Below, in pieces: positions 28,042 to 39,852 of a stretch of DNA of 64,000 nucleotides; position 1 is the stretch's first letter; every line of letters begins with the position of its first letter. The notes under the pieces were generated by a model that worked only from the letters and a program-made list of their open reading frames with translations, did no database searches and was not told where the DNA came from. Made by a program: the position numbers and the translations under genes. Source of the DNA: Cellulomonas sp. Root485 (GTDB lineage: Bacteria > Actinomycetota > Actinomycetes > Actinomycetales > Cellulomonadaceae); the NCBI RefSeq assembly GCF_001426705.1, contig NZ_LMFC01000001.1, positions 733,789-797,788 on the forward strand. The letters are read 5' to 3'.

Positions 28042-29754
28042 GTGCGGGTGAGCGGCGCCTGGCGGCTGCTCCGGGCACGGTCGCGGCGCCGGGTGCGCTC
28101 GTGGACGCGGGCCTGGCGCTCGTCACTGCAGATCCGCGTCATCACCTCCACGCTGGCGATCGGTCTGGTCGCGCTCACGCTCATCGGCGCCTACGTGAGC
28201 GCCCGCACGGCCGACGGTCTCTTCAACGACCGGCTCCAGCAGGTCCTCCAGGAGAGCGCCCGGTCCACGCTCCAGGCGCAGGCCACGTTCGACAACTCGA
28301 CCGCGGCGACCAGCCCCGACGTGCAACGGCTCAAGGGTGACGTCGCGCGCGCGCAGCGCACCGGGGGGTCGGACCGACGCGAGGTGTTCCTGCTGCGGGC
28401 ACCCGGCCAGCAGGGCGGCGACATGTTCATCCCCGGTGCGGCGTCGGACCAGGCCCTCGTCCCGCTCGTCAGCCGCGAGCTGCGCCTGGCGACGGCGGAG
28501 GGTGGGCAGCACTGGCAGTCCGTCGCGATCCCGCGGGAGACCGGTGGCGTCTCGCCCGGGGTGATGGTGGGGCAGGACGTGACCGTGCCGGTGGACGGGA
28601 CGTACCAGCTCTTCTTCCTGTACAGCCTGCAGTCCGAGCAGGACCGGCTCGACTTCCTCCAGCGCACGCTGGGCCTGGCGGCGGTCGCCCTGGTCGTGCT
28701 GCTGGGCAGCATGACGTGGCTGGTCACCCGGCAGACGGTCCGGCCGGTGCGCCGCGCCGCGGAGGTCGCCGAGCGGCTGGCCGACGGGCACCTGTCGGAA
28801 CGCATGCCGGAGAAGGGCGAGGACGAGATGGCCACGCTGGCCCGCTCGTTCAACGAGATGGCCGACAGCCTCCAGGACCAGATCCACCGCATGGAGGAGC
28901 TGTCCACGCTGCAGCGGCGGTTCGTCTCGGACGTCTCGCACGAGCTGCGGACCCCGCTGACCACCATCCGGATGGCCGGCGAGGTCATCCACGCGTCGCG
29001 AGCGGACTTCGACCCTGCCGCGAAGCGCTCGGCGGAGCTGCTGCAGACCCAGCTCGACCGCTTCGAGGACCTGCTGGCGGACCTGCTGGAGATCAGCCGG
29101 TTCGACGCCGGCGCCGCGGTGCTGGACGCCGAGGGCCGCGACGTGCGCGACGTCGTGATCCAGGCCGTCGACCACGCCGCCCCGCTCGCCGAGCGCCGCG
29201 GTGCCTGGCTGCACGTCGTCGTGCCCGAGGAGCGCTGCGTCGCGGACATCGACCCCCGCCGCGTCGAGCGGATCCTGCGCAACCTCCTGGTCAACGCCGT
29301 CGAGCACGCGGAGGGCAGCACCGTCGAGGTCACCGTGGGCGCGGACGCGCACGCCGTCGCCGTCACCGTCCGGGACCGGGGCGTCGGCATGACGCCGGAC
29401 GAGGCCGCGCACGTGTTCGACCGCTTCTGGCGGGCCGACCCGGCGCGGGCCCGGACGACGGGCGGCACGGGGCTCGGCCTCGCCATCTCGTTGGAGGACG
29501 CCCACCTGCACGGCGGGTGGCTGGAGGCGTGGGGCCGGCCCGGCCGCGGTGCGAGCTTCAGGCTCACCCTCCCGCGGCGGGCGGGCATCCGGCTCACCGC
29601 GTCACCGCTGCCGCTGCAGCCCGACGAGTCGCCGATCACCGGTGCGCTGCGCGTCGTCGTGCGCCCCCACAACGACCCCGCCGCGCTCCCCGACATGGGG
29701 TCCGACGACCTCGACGCCGCGGCGTCCGACGACGAGCGGCAGGAGGTCCGATGA
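28042..29754 (+). CDS. mtrB: Sensor histidine kinase MtrB
   Basis: 570 aa, GTG start. Membrane spans lie around residues 30-52 (LQIRVITSTLAIGLVALTLI) and 213-233 (GLAAVALVVLLGSMTWLVT) and flank a periplasmic-side sensor region. A HAMP segment (RRAAEVAERLADGHLSERMP) follows. The phosphoacceptor is H300 in SDVSHELRTPL. ATP-lid motifs are NLLVNAVEHAEGS, RDRGVGMTPDEAAHVFDRF and GTGLGLAISLEDA. The last 60 residues are acidic and variable. Its stop overlaps the lpqB start (ATGA), consistent with the conserved mtrAB-lpqB operon in which LpqB modulates the kinase. Confidence 0.96.
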   Translation: MRVSGAWRLLRARSRRRVRSWTRAWRSSLQIRVITSTLAIGLVALTLIGAYVSARTADGLFNDRLQQVLQESARSTLQAQATFDNSTAATSPDVQRLKGDVARAQRTGGSDRREVFLLRAPGQQGGDMFIPGAASDQALVPLVSRELRLATAEGGQHWQSVAIPRETGGVSPGVMVGQDVTVPVDGTYQLFFLYSLQSEQDRLDFLQRTLGLAAVALVVLLGSMTWLVTRQTVRPVRRAAEVAERLADGHLSERMPEKGEDEMATLARSFNEMADSLQDQIHRMEELSTLQRRFVSDVSHELRTPLTTIRMAGEVIHASRADFDPAAKRSAELLQTQLDRFEDLLADLLEISRFDAGAAVLDAEGRDVRDVVIQAVDHAAPLAERRGAWLHVVVPEERCVADIDPRRVERILRNLLVNAVEHAEGSTVEVTVGADAHAVAVTVRDRGVGMTPDEAAHVFDRFWRADPARARTTGGTGLGLAISLEDAHLHGGWLEAWGRPGRGASFRLTLPRRAGIRLTASPLPLQPDESPITGALRVVVRPHNDPAALPDMGSDDLDAAASDDERQEVR

Positions 29755-31409
29755 TCGCGCGCCGGCTCCGTCGCACCGCCGTCGCTCTCGGCGCGGTCGC
29801 CGTCCTCGCGGCCTGTACCGCCATCCCGACGTCCGGACCGGTCCAGGAGGGCGACACCGAGGTCACCGAGCCGTCGGAGATCGACGTGCTCGCCGAGGGG
29901 CCGCAGCCGGGTGACACCCCGACCGAGATCGTCGACGGCTTCCTCGCCGCGGGCGCCGCGGGCTTCACCGACAACTTCGGGACCGCCCGGGAGTACCTCG
30001 CGGGCGAGGCGAAGGCCACCTGGGACCCGACTGCCGGTGTCCTGGTCTCCGGACCCGTCGAGCCGGCACCCACGACGACCGAGACCGAGGTGACCATCGA
30101 CGTCCCCGTCGAGGCTCGCGTCGGCGAGAGCGGGGTGTATGCGGAGGCGCCGCCGGACGGTCGCGAGTCCGTGACGTTCGGGATGGTCCGCAACGACGCC
30201 GACGAGTGGCGGATCGCCGCGACCCCGCCCGGCCTGATCCTCCAGCAGGAGGACTTCGCCCGCCTGTACCGCGCGGCGTCGCTCTACTTCGTCTCGCCGG
30301 ACCAGAAGTTCCTGGTCCCCGAGGAGCGGTGGTTCCCGGAGAAGAACCTGAGCACGTCCATCGTCAGCGAGCTGCTCGCCGGGCCGTCGGCCTGGTTGCA
30401 GGACGCGGTCGTGACGGCGGTGCCCGACGGCGTCGAGCTCAACCCGGAAGCCGTGCTCATCGATGACAAGGACGGTGTGGCGTCGGTCCGGCTGGAGCCC
30501 GCGCTCGCCGTGACCCGCGCGGACCGTGACCTGCTGATCGCCCAGATCGAGGCGAGCCTGCGACCCGTCCGGGGGATCAGCTCGGTGCAGGTGTACGCCC
30601 GGGACGTGCCGCTGGAGGGTTCGGCGAACCTGGAGAGCGGCTCCGGTCCGCCGGGGAACCTCGAGCTCGTGCAGGACGACCGCCTCGTCGCGCTCGTCGA
30701 CGGCGAGATCAAGCCCGTGCCCGGCCTCGACCCTCTCGACGGGCTCGACCCGCGCAGTCCCGCGCGCAACGAGGACGGTTCGGTGCGGGTCATGCTGTCC
30801 GGCCCCGGCACGCTGACCACGGTGCCGACCACGGAGGTCGGCCCGCAGGAGCTCGTCAGCGGTTCGGGCCTGGTGGCACCGTCGGTCGACCGCTTCGACT
30901 GGGCCTGGACGGCGCAGCCCTCCACCGGCCTCCTCGCGGCACGTGCGGGTGCCCAGCCGGTGCAGGTCACCGCCGACTGGCTCGAGGGCCGGTCGGTGCG
31001 GGGGGTCCGCGTGGCGCGCGACGGGGTGCGGATCGCGGTCGTCTCCGCAGGCGGCGACGGCGTCCAGGTCGACGTCGCCGCGATCACGCGTGACGAGTCG
31101 GGTGCCCCGCAGCAGCTGGGGTCCCCGGTGCGTGCGGGCGCGTCGCTCGTGGACGCGTCGTCGGTGGTCTGGTCCGACGAGTCGACGCTCGCGGTCGTCG
31201 GACGGTCGAGCGGCAACGCGACCGTGCACCTCGTCCCCGTCGCCGGGCCGACGAGGGTGCTGCCCGAGGTCGCCGACCTGGCCGACCTCGCCGGCAGCCC
31301 GGTCATCTACGTCACGACGACCGCCGGCGAGCTGCGACGGTTCGTCGGCTCCACCTGGGCGCAGATCCTGGGCGTGTCGGGTGCGTCGTACCCGTCCTTC
31401 CCGGGCTGA
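29751..31409 (+). CDS. lpqB: Lipoprotein LpqB, MtrB-associated
   Basis: 552 aa. A signal peptide with lipobox VLAAC (lipidated C22) follows a twin-basic N-terminus. It contains a GerMN-like region (SLYFVSPDQKFLVPEERWFP, SELLAGPSAWLQDAV, ASVRLEPAL) and a C-terminal beta-propeller-like domain (RGVRVARDGVRIAVVSAGGD, VWSDESTLAVVGRSSG). In mycobacteria LpqB interacts with the extracellular domain of MtrB. The start overlaps the mtrB stop by 4 bp. comF follows 72 bp later. Confidence 0.95.
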   Translation: MIARRLRRTAVALGAVAVLAACTAIPTSGPVQEGDTEVTEPSEIDVLAEGPQPGDTPTEIVDGFLAAGAAGFTDNFGTAREYLAGEAKATWDPTAGVLVSGPVEPAPTTTETEVTIDVPVEARVGESGVYAEAPPDGRESVTFGMVRNDADEWRIAATPPGLILQQEDFARLYRAASLYFVSPDQKFLVPEERWFPEKNLSTSIVSELLAGPSAWLQDAVVTAVPDGVELNPEAVLIDDKDGVASVRLEPALAVTRADRDLLIAQIEASLRPVRGISSVQVYARDVPLEGSANLESGSGPPGNLELVQDDRLVALVDGEIKPVPGLDPLDGLDPRSPARNEDGSVRVMLSGPGTLTTVPTTEVGPQELVSGSGLVAPSVDRFDWAWTAQPSTGLLAARAGAQPVQVTADWLEGRSVRGVRVARDGVRIAVVSAGGDGVQVDVAAITRDESGAPQQLGSPVRAGASLVDASSVVWSDESTLAVVGRSSGNATVHLVPVAGPTRVLPEVADLADLAGSPVIYVTTTAGELRRFVGSTWAQILGVSGASYPSFPG

Positions 31410-31481
31410 CGAGCCGTCCACAGCCCACGATCGTCCCCAGGCCGCTCCGAGCTCGGCGGCGCACGCGCGCATGCTCCGCCC

Positions 31482-32261
31482 ATGACGTTCCTGCGTGAGC
31501 TGCTCGGTCTGCTCGTCCCGGTCGAGTGCGCGGGCTGCGGGCTCGACGACGTCGCGTGGTGCCCGTCCTGCGCGCACCGCCTCGCGGGTGGACTGTGGCG
31601 CTGCGAGGACCGTGCCCCGCGGCTCGACCGCCTGGACGGCTCCGGGCCGCTGCCGGTCTGGACGCTCGCCGACTGCACCGGCCACGTGCGGCGGGCGGTG
31701 ATCGCGTGGAAGGACCGCGGGCGGCTCGACCTCACGCGCCCGTTCGCGGCTGCGCTCGCACGCGCCGGAGGCGCACTGGGCGCCGACCTCGGTGCGGGCC
31801 CGTTGCTGGTGGTGCCCTGCCCGTCGACGGCCGCGGCGCGCCGACGCCGGGGCGGCAACCTCGTGGACGCGCTCGCGACGGGGCTCGCGGACGGTCTCGT
31901 GACCGGGGGTGTACCTGCCGCCGCGGCGCCGGTGCTCGCCCGTACGCGGGGTCACGACCAGGTCGGTCTCGGTGCCCGGGAGCGCAGCCGGAACCTCGCC
32001 GGTCACGTCCGGGTCCCGGCGCGGCACGTGGCCCGTCTGACCGGCCGTCCCGTCCTCGTCGTGGACGACGTGCTCACCACCGGCGCGACCGTCGCCGCGT
32101 GCCGGTCCGCGCTCGAGCGCGCGGGTGCCCACGTCGTCGGCGCCGTGACCCTCGCCTCGACCCCCCGTCCGCACGGCGCGCCGCGCCTGCCACCCCGTCC
32201 AGGAGACTCACAGGGTGATCCATGGCCCGGGCGGGTGGTTCGGGGACGGGTGCGGGGTTAG
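31482..32261 (+). CDS. comF: ComF family phosphoribosyltransferase-like protein
   Basis: 259 aa. An N-terminal zinc finger has cysteines at 16, 19, 27 and 30 (VECAGCG, WCPSC). The type I PRTase domain follows, with the PRPP-binding loop PVLVVDDVLTTGATV near the C-terminus and the conserved GHDQVGLGARERSRNL. In naturally competent bacteria ComF takes part in DNA uptake; in most actinobacteria its role is unknown. The C-terminal 35 residues are low-complexity. The position between lpqB and hpf is conserved in actinobacteria. Confidence 0.9.
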   Translation: MTFLRELLGLLVPVECAGCGLDDVAWCPSCAHRLAGGLWRCEDRAPRLDRLDGSGPLPVWTLADCTGHVRRAVIAWKDRGRLDLTRPFAAALARAGGALGADLGAGPLLVVPCPSTAAARRRRGGNLVDALATGLADGLVTGGVPAAAAPVLARTRGHDQVGLGARERSRNLAGHVRVPARHVARLTGRPVLVVDDVLTTGATVAACRSALERAGAHVVGAVTLASTPRPHGAPRLPPRPGDSQGDPWPGRVVRGRVRG

Positions 32262-32347
32262 CGTGGGGTCCTGAGCCGACGGCACGCAGGGTCCGACCCC
32301 CCACCGGGTCGACCGGGCTGGCCGCGGGAGGAGGTGACGCCGCCCGA

Positions 32348-32402
32348 CTGCCCCCTGGGGCAGCCCATCGCACTGTCACCCTCGGGCGGGCACGACCCGC
32401 CC
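32348..32402 (+). promoter_or_regulatory. Twin hairpins in the hpf leader
   Basis: Two perfect short hairpins lie immediately 5' of hpf. CTGCCCC/GGGGCAG pairs 32348-32354 with 32357-32363 around a 2-nt loop. GGGCGGG/CCCGCCC pairs 32384-32390 with 32396-32402 around CACGA. The second ends 10 nt before the strong ribosome-binding site AGGAGG. They might act as an attenuator or RNA-stability element, or be incidental GC-rich pairing. Confidence 0.35.
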
Positions 32403-32424
32403 CTGACCCTCTCAGGAGGCTCAC

Positions 32425-33054
32425 ATGGAGATCGTGGTTGCCGGCCGGCACACCGAGGTGCTCCCGAAGTACCGGGCGCACGTCGAGCAGAAGCTCGCGA
32501 AAGTCGAGCAGCTGGCCCCCCGCGCCCAGCGCATCGATGTCGTCGTGTCGCACGAGACGAACCCCCGCCAGGCAGGCAGCAGTGAGCGCGTCGAGCTCAC
32601 CGTGGTCGACCGCGGGCCCGTGATCCGCGCCGAGGCGTGCGCGGACGACAGGTACGCGGCCCTGGACCTGGCTCTCGGGAAGCTCCTCGAGCGGCTGCGG
32701 CGGACGCGTGACCGGCGCAAGGACCACCGCAACCACACTCCGATCGCCCCGGTCGACGTGCGTCCGCCCGAGCCGGAACCGGCTGCGCCCGCACCGGTCG
32801 ACCCGGACGCCGCGGTCGAGACGACGCTCGGTGACTCGCCCGTCGTCATCCGCGAGAAGGTCCACCAGGCGCAGCCGATGACCGTCGACGACGCGCTCTA
32901 CGAGATGGAGCTCGTCGGGCACGACTTCTTCCTGTTCATCGACGCCGAGACCGCCCAGCCGTCCGTCGCGTACCGCAGACGAGGGTGGAGCTACGGCGTG
33001 ATCAAGCTCGACGCCGCGGTGACCGCAGCACCGCTGGCGGCGGTCGGCGGCTGA
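32425..33054 (+). CDS. hpf: Ribosome hibernation promoting factor, long form
   Basis: 209 aa, the two-domain long HPF that dimerises 70S ribosomes into 100S particles in stationary phase. The N-terminal S30AE domain (about 1-95) starts MEIVVAGRHTEVLPKYRAHV. A Pro/Ala-rich linker follows, and the C-terminal dimerisation domain (about 145-205) contains VIREKVHQAQPMTVDDALYEM, LVGHDFFLFIDAET and VAYRRRGWSYGVI. The start is the ATG at 32425, preceded by AGGAGG. A strong hairpin terminator follows, so the transcript probably ends there. Confidence 0.96.
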   Translation: MEIVVAGRHTEVLPKYRAHVEQKLAKVEQLAPRAQRIDVVVSHETNPRQAGSSERVELTVVDRGPVIRAEACADDRYAALDLALGKLLERLRRTRDRRKDHRNHTPIAPVDVRPPEPEPAAPAPVDPDAAVETTLGDSPVVIREKVHQAQPMTVDDALYEMELVGHDFFLFIDAETAQPSVAYRRRGWSYGVIKLDAAVTAAPLAAVGG

Positions 33055-33067
33055 CAGCCTCGATCGA

Positions 33068-33111
33068 CGACGACGCCCGGCCCGGTCGACCCGACCGGCC
33101 GGGCGTCGTCG
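33068..33111 (+). terminator. Hairpin terminator of hpf
   Basis: Long near-perfect inverted repeat, CGACGACGCCCGGC on the left against GCCGGGCGTCGTCG on the right, extended inward by CGGTCG/CGACCG with a 3-nt loop and one bulged G. It starts 13 bp after the hpf stop. No U-tract. Confidence 0.75.
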
Positions 33112-33139
33112 TGTCGGTGGCGCACGGCAGGATGGGCGC

Positions 33140-34405
33140 GTGACCTCCCCGGGAGCCGAACGCCTCACCCTGTCGCAGGCCCGTCGCATCACGCTGCGTG
33201 CGCAGGGCCTCGACCGCCCTCGCCCGGTGCGCGGCGCGGAGCCGACCATGCGGCAGTTCCAGCAGGTGGTGGACCGGCTCGGGGTGCTGCAGATCGACTC
33301 GGTCAACGTGCTCGCCCGGGCGCATCTCCTGCCGGCCTTCTCCCGGCTCGGTGCCTACGACCCGGCGCTCCTCGACCGGGCATCGGGTGCCGCGCCGCGC
33401 CGCCTCGTCGAGACGTGGGCCCACATGGCGTCGTACGTGCCGCCCGAGACGTTCCGGCTGCTGGGCTGGCGGCAGCGCGCCTACCTCGACCAGGCCTGGG
33501 GCGCGATCGCGGAGGTGCCGATGAAGCACTCGCCGCTCGTCGAGGAGATCCGCGCCATCATCGCCGAACGCGGCCCGGTCACCGCACGGCAGGTGCAGGA
33601 GGACTTCGAGGCCGACCACCCGACCACCCGCGGGGAGTGGGGGTGGAACTGGTCGGTGGCCAAGCGCGTGCTCGAGTTCCTGTTCTTCACCGGCGAGATC
33701 ACGTCGGCGGGCCGCAACAGCGCGTTCGAGCGTCGCTACGACCTGACCAGCCGGGTGCTCCCGCCTGACGTGCTGGCCCGTCCGGAGCCGTCGGACGAGG
33801 ACGCGGTCCGGGCGCTGACCGAGATCGGTGCGCGTGCGCACGGCATCGGCACGCTGCGCAGCATCGCCGACTACTTCCGCATCAAGGAGTCCCGCGTGGT
33901 GCCCGCGATCGCCGACCTGGTCGAGGAGGGCGTGCTGCAGGAGGTCGTCGTCGACGGCTGGAACCAGGGGCCCGTGTGGCGGCACCGGGACGCCGACCTG
34001 CCCCGTCGGGCCACCGGTCGCGCCCTGCTCAACCCGTTCGACCCGCTGGTGTTCGAGCGCCGGCGCCTGGAGGCGCTCTTCGGCCTGCGCTACCGCATCG
34101 AGATCTACACCCCCGAGCCCAAGCGCGTCTGGGGGTACTACGTCCTGCCGTTCCTGCTCGGGGAGTCGCTGCCCGCGCTGGTGGACCTCAAGGCCGACCG
34201 CCAGGCGGGGATCCTGCGCGTGCTCGCCGCGCACCGTGCCACGGGTTCGACGGTGCCGGACGCCGACGTGGTGGAGCCGCTGGCGGCCGAGCTGCGCGAG
34301 CTGGCCGGGTGGCTCGGCCTGGAAGACATCGTCGTCGGCGACCGGGACGGGCTGCTGCGCGGAGACCTCGCACCGGACCTGGCGCTCGCTGTCCGGTCGG
34401 CGTGA
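33140..34405 (+). CDS. YcaQ/AlkX-type DNA glycosylase (winged-helix)
   Basis: 421 aa, GTG start. The N-terminus has LTLSQARRITLRAQGL and DRLGVLQIDSVNVLARAH, giving Q51-I52-D53, the Q-x-D motif of the YcaQ/AlkX branch of the AlkZ superfamily, which unhooks interstrand crosslinks in E. coli. ETWAHMASYVPPETF, GEWGWNWSVAKRVLEFLFF and ERRYDLTSRVLP (with a preserved ERxYD/N motif) follow, then LLNPFDPLVFERRRLEALF and YYVLPFLLGE. Family assignment is firm; the substrate in this organism is inferred. Its stop overlaps the start of the EamA gene. Confidence 0.9.
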   Translation: MTSPGAERLTLSQARRITLRAQGLDRPRPVRGAEPTMRQFQQVVDRLGVLQIDSVNVLARAHLLPAFSRLGAYDPALLDRASGAAPRRLVETWAHMASYVPPETFRLLGWRQRAYLDQAWGAIAEVPMKHSPLVEEIRAIIAERGPVTARQVQEDFEADHPTTRGEWGWNWSVAKRVLEFLFFTGEITSAGRNSAFERRYDLTSRVLPPDVLARPEPSDEDAVRALTEIGARAHGIGTLRSIADYFRIKESRVVPAIADLVEEGVLQEVVVDGWNQGPVWRHRDADLPRRATGRALLNPFDPLVFERRRLEALFGLRYRIEIYTPEPKRVWGYYVLPFLLGESLPALVDLKADRQAGILRVLAAHRATGSTVPDADVVEPLAAELRELAGWLGLEDIVVGDRDGLLRGDLAPDLALAVRSA

Positions 34406-35395
34406 CGCACGAGACGCGGCCACGCGACTTCGCGCTCGTCGCGCTCGGCGGGGTGCTGTGGGGGACGGGTGGTCTGGCCGGAGCAGCGCTCGCCGACGCC
34501 GCGGGTCTGCCACCGCTGACCGTCGCCGCCTACCGGCTGCTCGGCGGCGGGGGAGTGCTGCTGCTGGCGCTCGCTGCGGCCGGCGCGCTGCGCGGCCTCG
34601 CCCGGACCCGTCCGGTGGTCCTGCTCGTGGTGGAGACCGCCGTGCTCGCCGCGGTCTACCAGGCTGCGTACTTCGCGGCGGTCCAGCGCGCCGGCGTGGC
34701 CGTCGCCACGCTGGTCGCCCTCGGGGCGGCTCCGCTGCTCGTGGCCGTGGGCACCGCCGTGGCCGCCCGACGGCTGCCGTCGCCGCATACGCTGGTGGCG
34801 CTCGGGCTGGCGCTGGGGGGCCTCGTGCTCCTGGTGGGCCCGTCGGACGCCGCCGGACCGGGGACGGCGGGCGGCGCCCTGCTCGCGCTCGTGGCGGCCG
34901 CCGCGTTCGCGACGATGACCGGGCTGAACCGCCGCAGCGTGCCCGGACTGGGTCCGTTGCCGCTGACGGCGACGTCGTTCACGCTCGGCGGAATCCTGTT
35001 GCTGCCGGTCGCCGCGGTGGCCGGTCCGGGCCTCCCTGGCCTTGATCTCCCGTCCGACGCGCAGGGCTGGGTGCTGCTCGCCTACCTGGCCGTGGTGCCC
35101 ACCGCGGCGGCCTACAGCGCCTACTTCACGGGCCTGCGGCACGTCCCCGCGACGACCGCCGCCCTGCTCGCCCTGCTCGAGCCGCTGACCGCGACCGTCG
35201 GTGCGGTCGTGCTGCGCGACGAGCGCCTCGGCCTCGCCGGAGTGATCGGCGCCGTCCTGCTGGCGGCTGCGGTGGTCGTTCTTCGCCCACGCCGCGCAGG
35301 CTCGCCTACGATGGACGCGCCCGGCCGTGCGGCCGGTCACCTCAGCCGCTCCGACGCCGCGCGCGCCCGGAGTGCGAACACGTCGGGAGTAGTGC

Positions 35396-38206
<2,811 letters not shown>

Positions 38207-38214
38207 CAGCACCG

Positions 38215-38243
38215 AAGCCCGCCCCCGGTCTGGGGGCGGGCTT
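38215..38243. terminator. Rho-independent terminator after secA
   Basis: A 12-bp perfect stem, AAGCCCGCCCCC/GGGGGCGGGCTT, with loop GGTCT, begins 9 bp after the secA stop. Its 3' arm ends in TT and is followed by TCG. It lies between convergent secA and the Rv3235-family gene and can serve both. Confidence 0.88.
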
Positions 38244-38257
38244 TCGTGCGTCGGGGC

Positions 38258-38902
38258 TCAGCCGATCTCGAGAGCGGTGACGCGCCAGGCGCCCCGGTGG
38301 CCCTCGAGGCGCAGCGCGACCGCGCGCACCCGGACCCCGTCGTCGGCCACCATCGTCGCCTCCAGCACGTGGGAGTCGACGCGGCAGGCTCGGGTGCGGC
38401 GGATCACCGGCGGGCGGGTCCCGCCGCTGGTGCCGAGAACACGCTGGGTCAGGCCGGCCCGGACCTGGAGGGACTCGTACACCCCTGGGGTCAGCCACCG
38501 CGCCAGCTGTGCCACGGAACGCCGGCCGGCGAGCACCTCGAGCGAGGCCAGCGCGACCGCGCGCGCGACCGTCGAGGGGTCGCCGTCGGGCAGGGGGCGG
38601 GCGGCGTCGTCGTCGGCCTCCATGACGAGCGACCGGTCGCTGACCCGCAGGACCGCGATGCGGCCGGCGGCGGTCTCGGGCACCGCGTGGGCGGGGCCGG
38701 TCGCCTCCTCGACGACGGCAGGCGCGACGGCGGGCACCAGCCGGACCTGGGGTCGCCGCGGGCGGACGCCTCCCGGGCGAGCAGGACCGGACGGACGCTG
38801 TGAGGCGGGACCGCGCTCCGTCCCCCGGACCCGGGCGAAGGCGTCCTCGGCGGGGGTCCGGCCGTGGGCGAGCACCACGGCACCGACGGTGGCGGCGCTC
38901 AC
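38258..38902 (-). CDS. Rv3235 family protein
   Basis: 214 aa from the GTG at 38902, overlapping the LysM gene stop (GTGA). An N-terminal variable half rich in Pro, Arg and Ala is followed by the conserved C-terminal domain: RAVALASLEVLAGRRSVAQL, ARWLTPGVYESLQVRAGLTQ, CRVDSHVLEATMVADDGVRV and GAWRVTALEIG. The fold resembles NTF2/SecA-associated small domains, but the function is unknown. Its position convergent with secA is conserved in Mycobacterium (Rv3235) and many actinobacteria. Confidence 0.87.
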   Translation of the reverse strand: MSAATVGAVVLAHGRTPAEDAFARVRGTERGPASQRPSGPARPGGVRPRRPQVRLVPAVAPAVVEEATGPAHAVPETAAGRIAVLRVSDRSLVMEADDDAARPLPDGDPSTVARAVALASLEVLAGRRSVAQLARWLTPGVYESLQVRAGLTQRVLGTSGGTRPPVIRRTRACRVDSHVLEATMVADDGVRVRAVALRLEGHRGAWRVTALEIG

Positions 38903-39735
38903 AGTGCCGGCTCCTCGGCCGGCGCGGGCACCATGAGCACCTGACCGGGCTGGATCAGGCCGGGGTCGGCGCCGATCACGGCGGAGTTCGCCTCGTACCA
39001 GCGTGGCCATGCAGCGGCGACCTCCGCGTCGGTGGCGTCCGGCGGGAGGTGCCGGGCGGCGATCGACCAGAGGCTGTCCCCGGCTGCCACGACGACGGCG
39101 TCGGCCGTGGTGACGGGGGTCGGGGGTGCTGTCGCGGGTGGTGCGGCAGCGGTGAGCGCGACGACCGCCGCGTCGGTCACAGGCGCTGCGGTAGGTCCGG
39201 GCGGGGGAGGAGTGGTGGGGTCCGGCGACGTCTCCGCCGCGGCGGCTGCAGCAGTCGGTGCGGCGGTCGGAGACGCCGACGTGGTCACGGTCCAGCCGAG
39301 GTCGGACGGCACGACGTCGTCGCCTGCCTCGACCGCCGCGACGGTCGCGGATGGTTCCGGGACCGCGGCCGACGCACCCGTCGCCATGCCGAGCCCGATC
39401 CCGGCGCCGACGGCGAGCACGAGCGCCTTGCGCACGACCTGGGGTGCGCACCGGTGGACCAGACGTTCGCCGGCACGCCAGCTCGCACCCGCCGCACGGA
39501 CGACGACGCACACCGTCGCCAGCAGCGCGCCGGCCGCCAGCCAGGCCGCGACGAGTGACCCGACGCCTGCCACGGCGAGCTCGATCACCGTGTCGACCTG
39601 CCATGGTCCGACGTGGTCCGACAGCACGGCCCGCACGTGCAGCGCCAGCACCCCCGCCAGCGTGGCTGACGCCAGCGTCCCCGCGAGCAGCCCGCCGATC
39701 GACGCCCCTGTTCTCCGCATCCCGGTGCCCACCAT
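38899..39735 (-). CDS. LysM peptidoglycan-binding domain protein
   Basis: 278 aa. Hydrophobic segments around residues 14-33, 50-80 and 104-122 make it membrane-anchored. A long Thr/Ala/Pro linker (about 125-215) leads to one C-terminal LysM motif, VVVAAGDSLWSIAARHL ... WPRWYEANSAVIG ... GLIQPGQVLMVPA, expected to bind peptidoglycan glycan strands outside the membrane. The ATG at 39735 is used. It is co-transcribed with the Rv3235 gene. In related actinobacteria a BldC-like regulator, SAF and CpaE-like genes lie close to it; here they are 4.7 kb away. Confidence 0.87.
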   Translation of the reverse strand: MVGTGMRRTGASIGGLLAGTLASATLAGVLALHVRAVLSDHVGPWQVDTVIELAVAGVGSLVAAWLAAGALLATVCVVVRAAGASWRAGERLVHRCAPQVVRKALVLAVGAGIGLGMATGASAAVPEPSATVAAVEAGDDVVPSDLGWTVTTSASPTAAPTAAAAAAETSPDPTTPPPPGPTAAPVTDAAVVALTAAAPPATAPPTPVTTADAVVVAAGDSLWSIAARHLPPDATDAEVAAAWPRWYEANSAVIGADPGLIQPGQVLMVPAPAEEPAL

Positions 39736-39754
39736 GTCTGCCCCTGACCATGTC

Positions 39755-39771
39755 GTTTGATGCAGTTTGAT
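39755..39771. repeat. 10-bp-spaced direct repeat upstream of the LysM gene
   Basis: GTTTGAT occurs twice in phase, at 39755-39761 and 39765-39771, inside the most AT-rich stretch of the neighbourhood (39753-39778), 20-36 bp upstream of the LysM start. One helical-turn spacing of head-to-tail repeats is the geometry bound by BldC-type MerR-like proteins, and a BldC-like gene is at 44.5 kb. It could equally be promoter sequence of the LysM gene. Confidence 0.35.
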
Positions 39772-39852
39772 AAATCTTGCTGGGGCTAGATGTACCTGAG
39801 TGCGCCTGGGTATGTCCAGTGATGTCCGGCATGCGGCTGTTGTGCAGGGGAG

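Noticed and set aside
28191..32174. 1327-codon minus-strand open frame
   Set aside because: Antisense shadow of mtrB, lpqB and comF, whose forward proteins carry clear family motifs.
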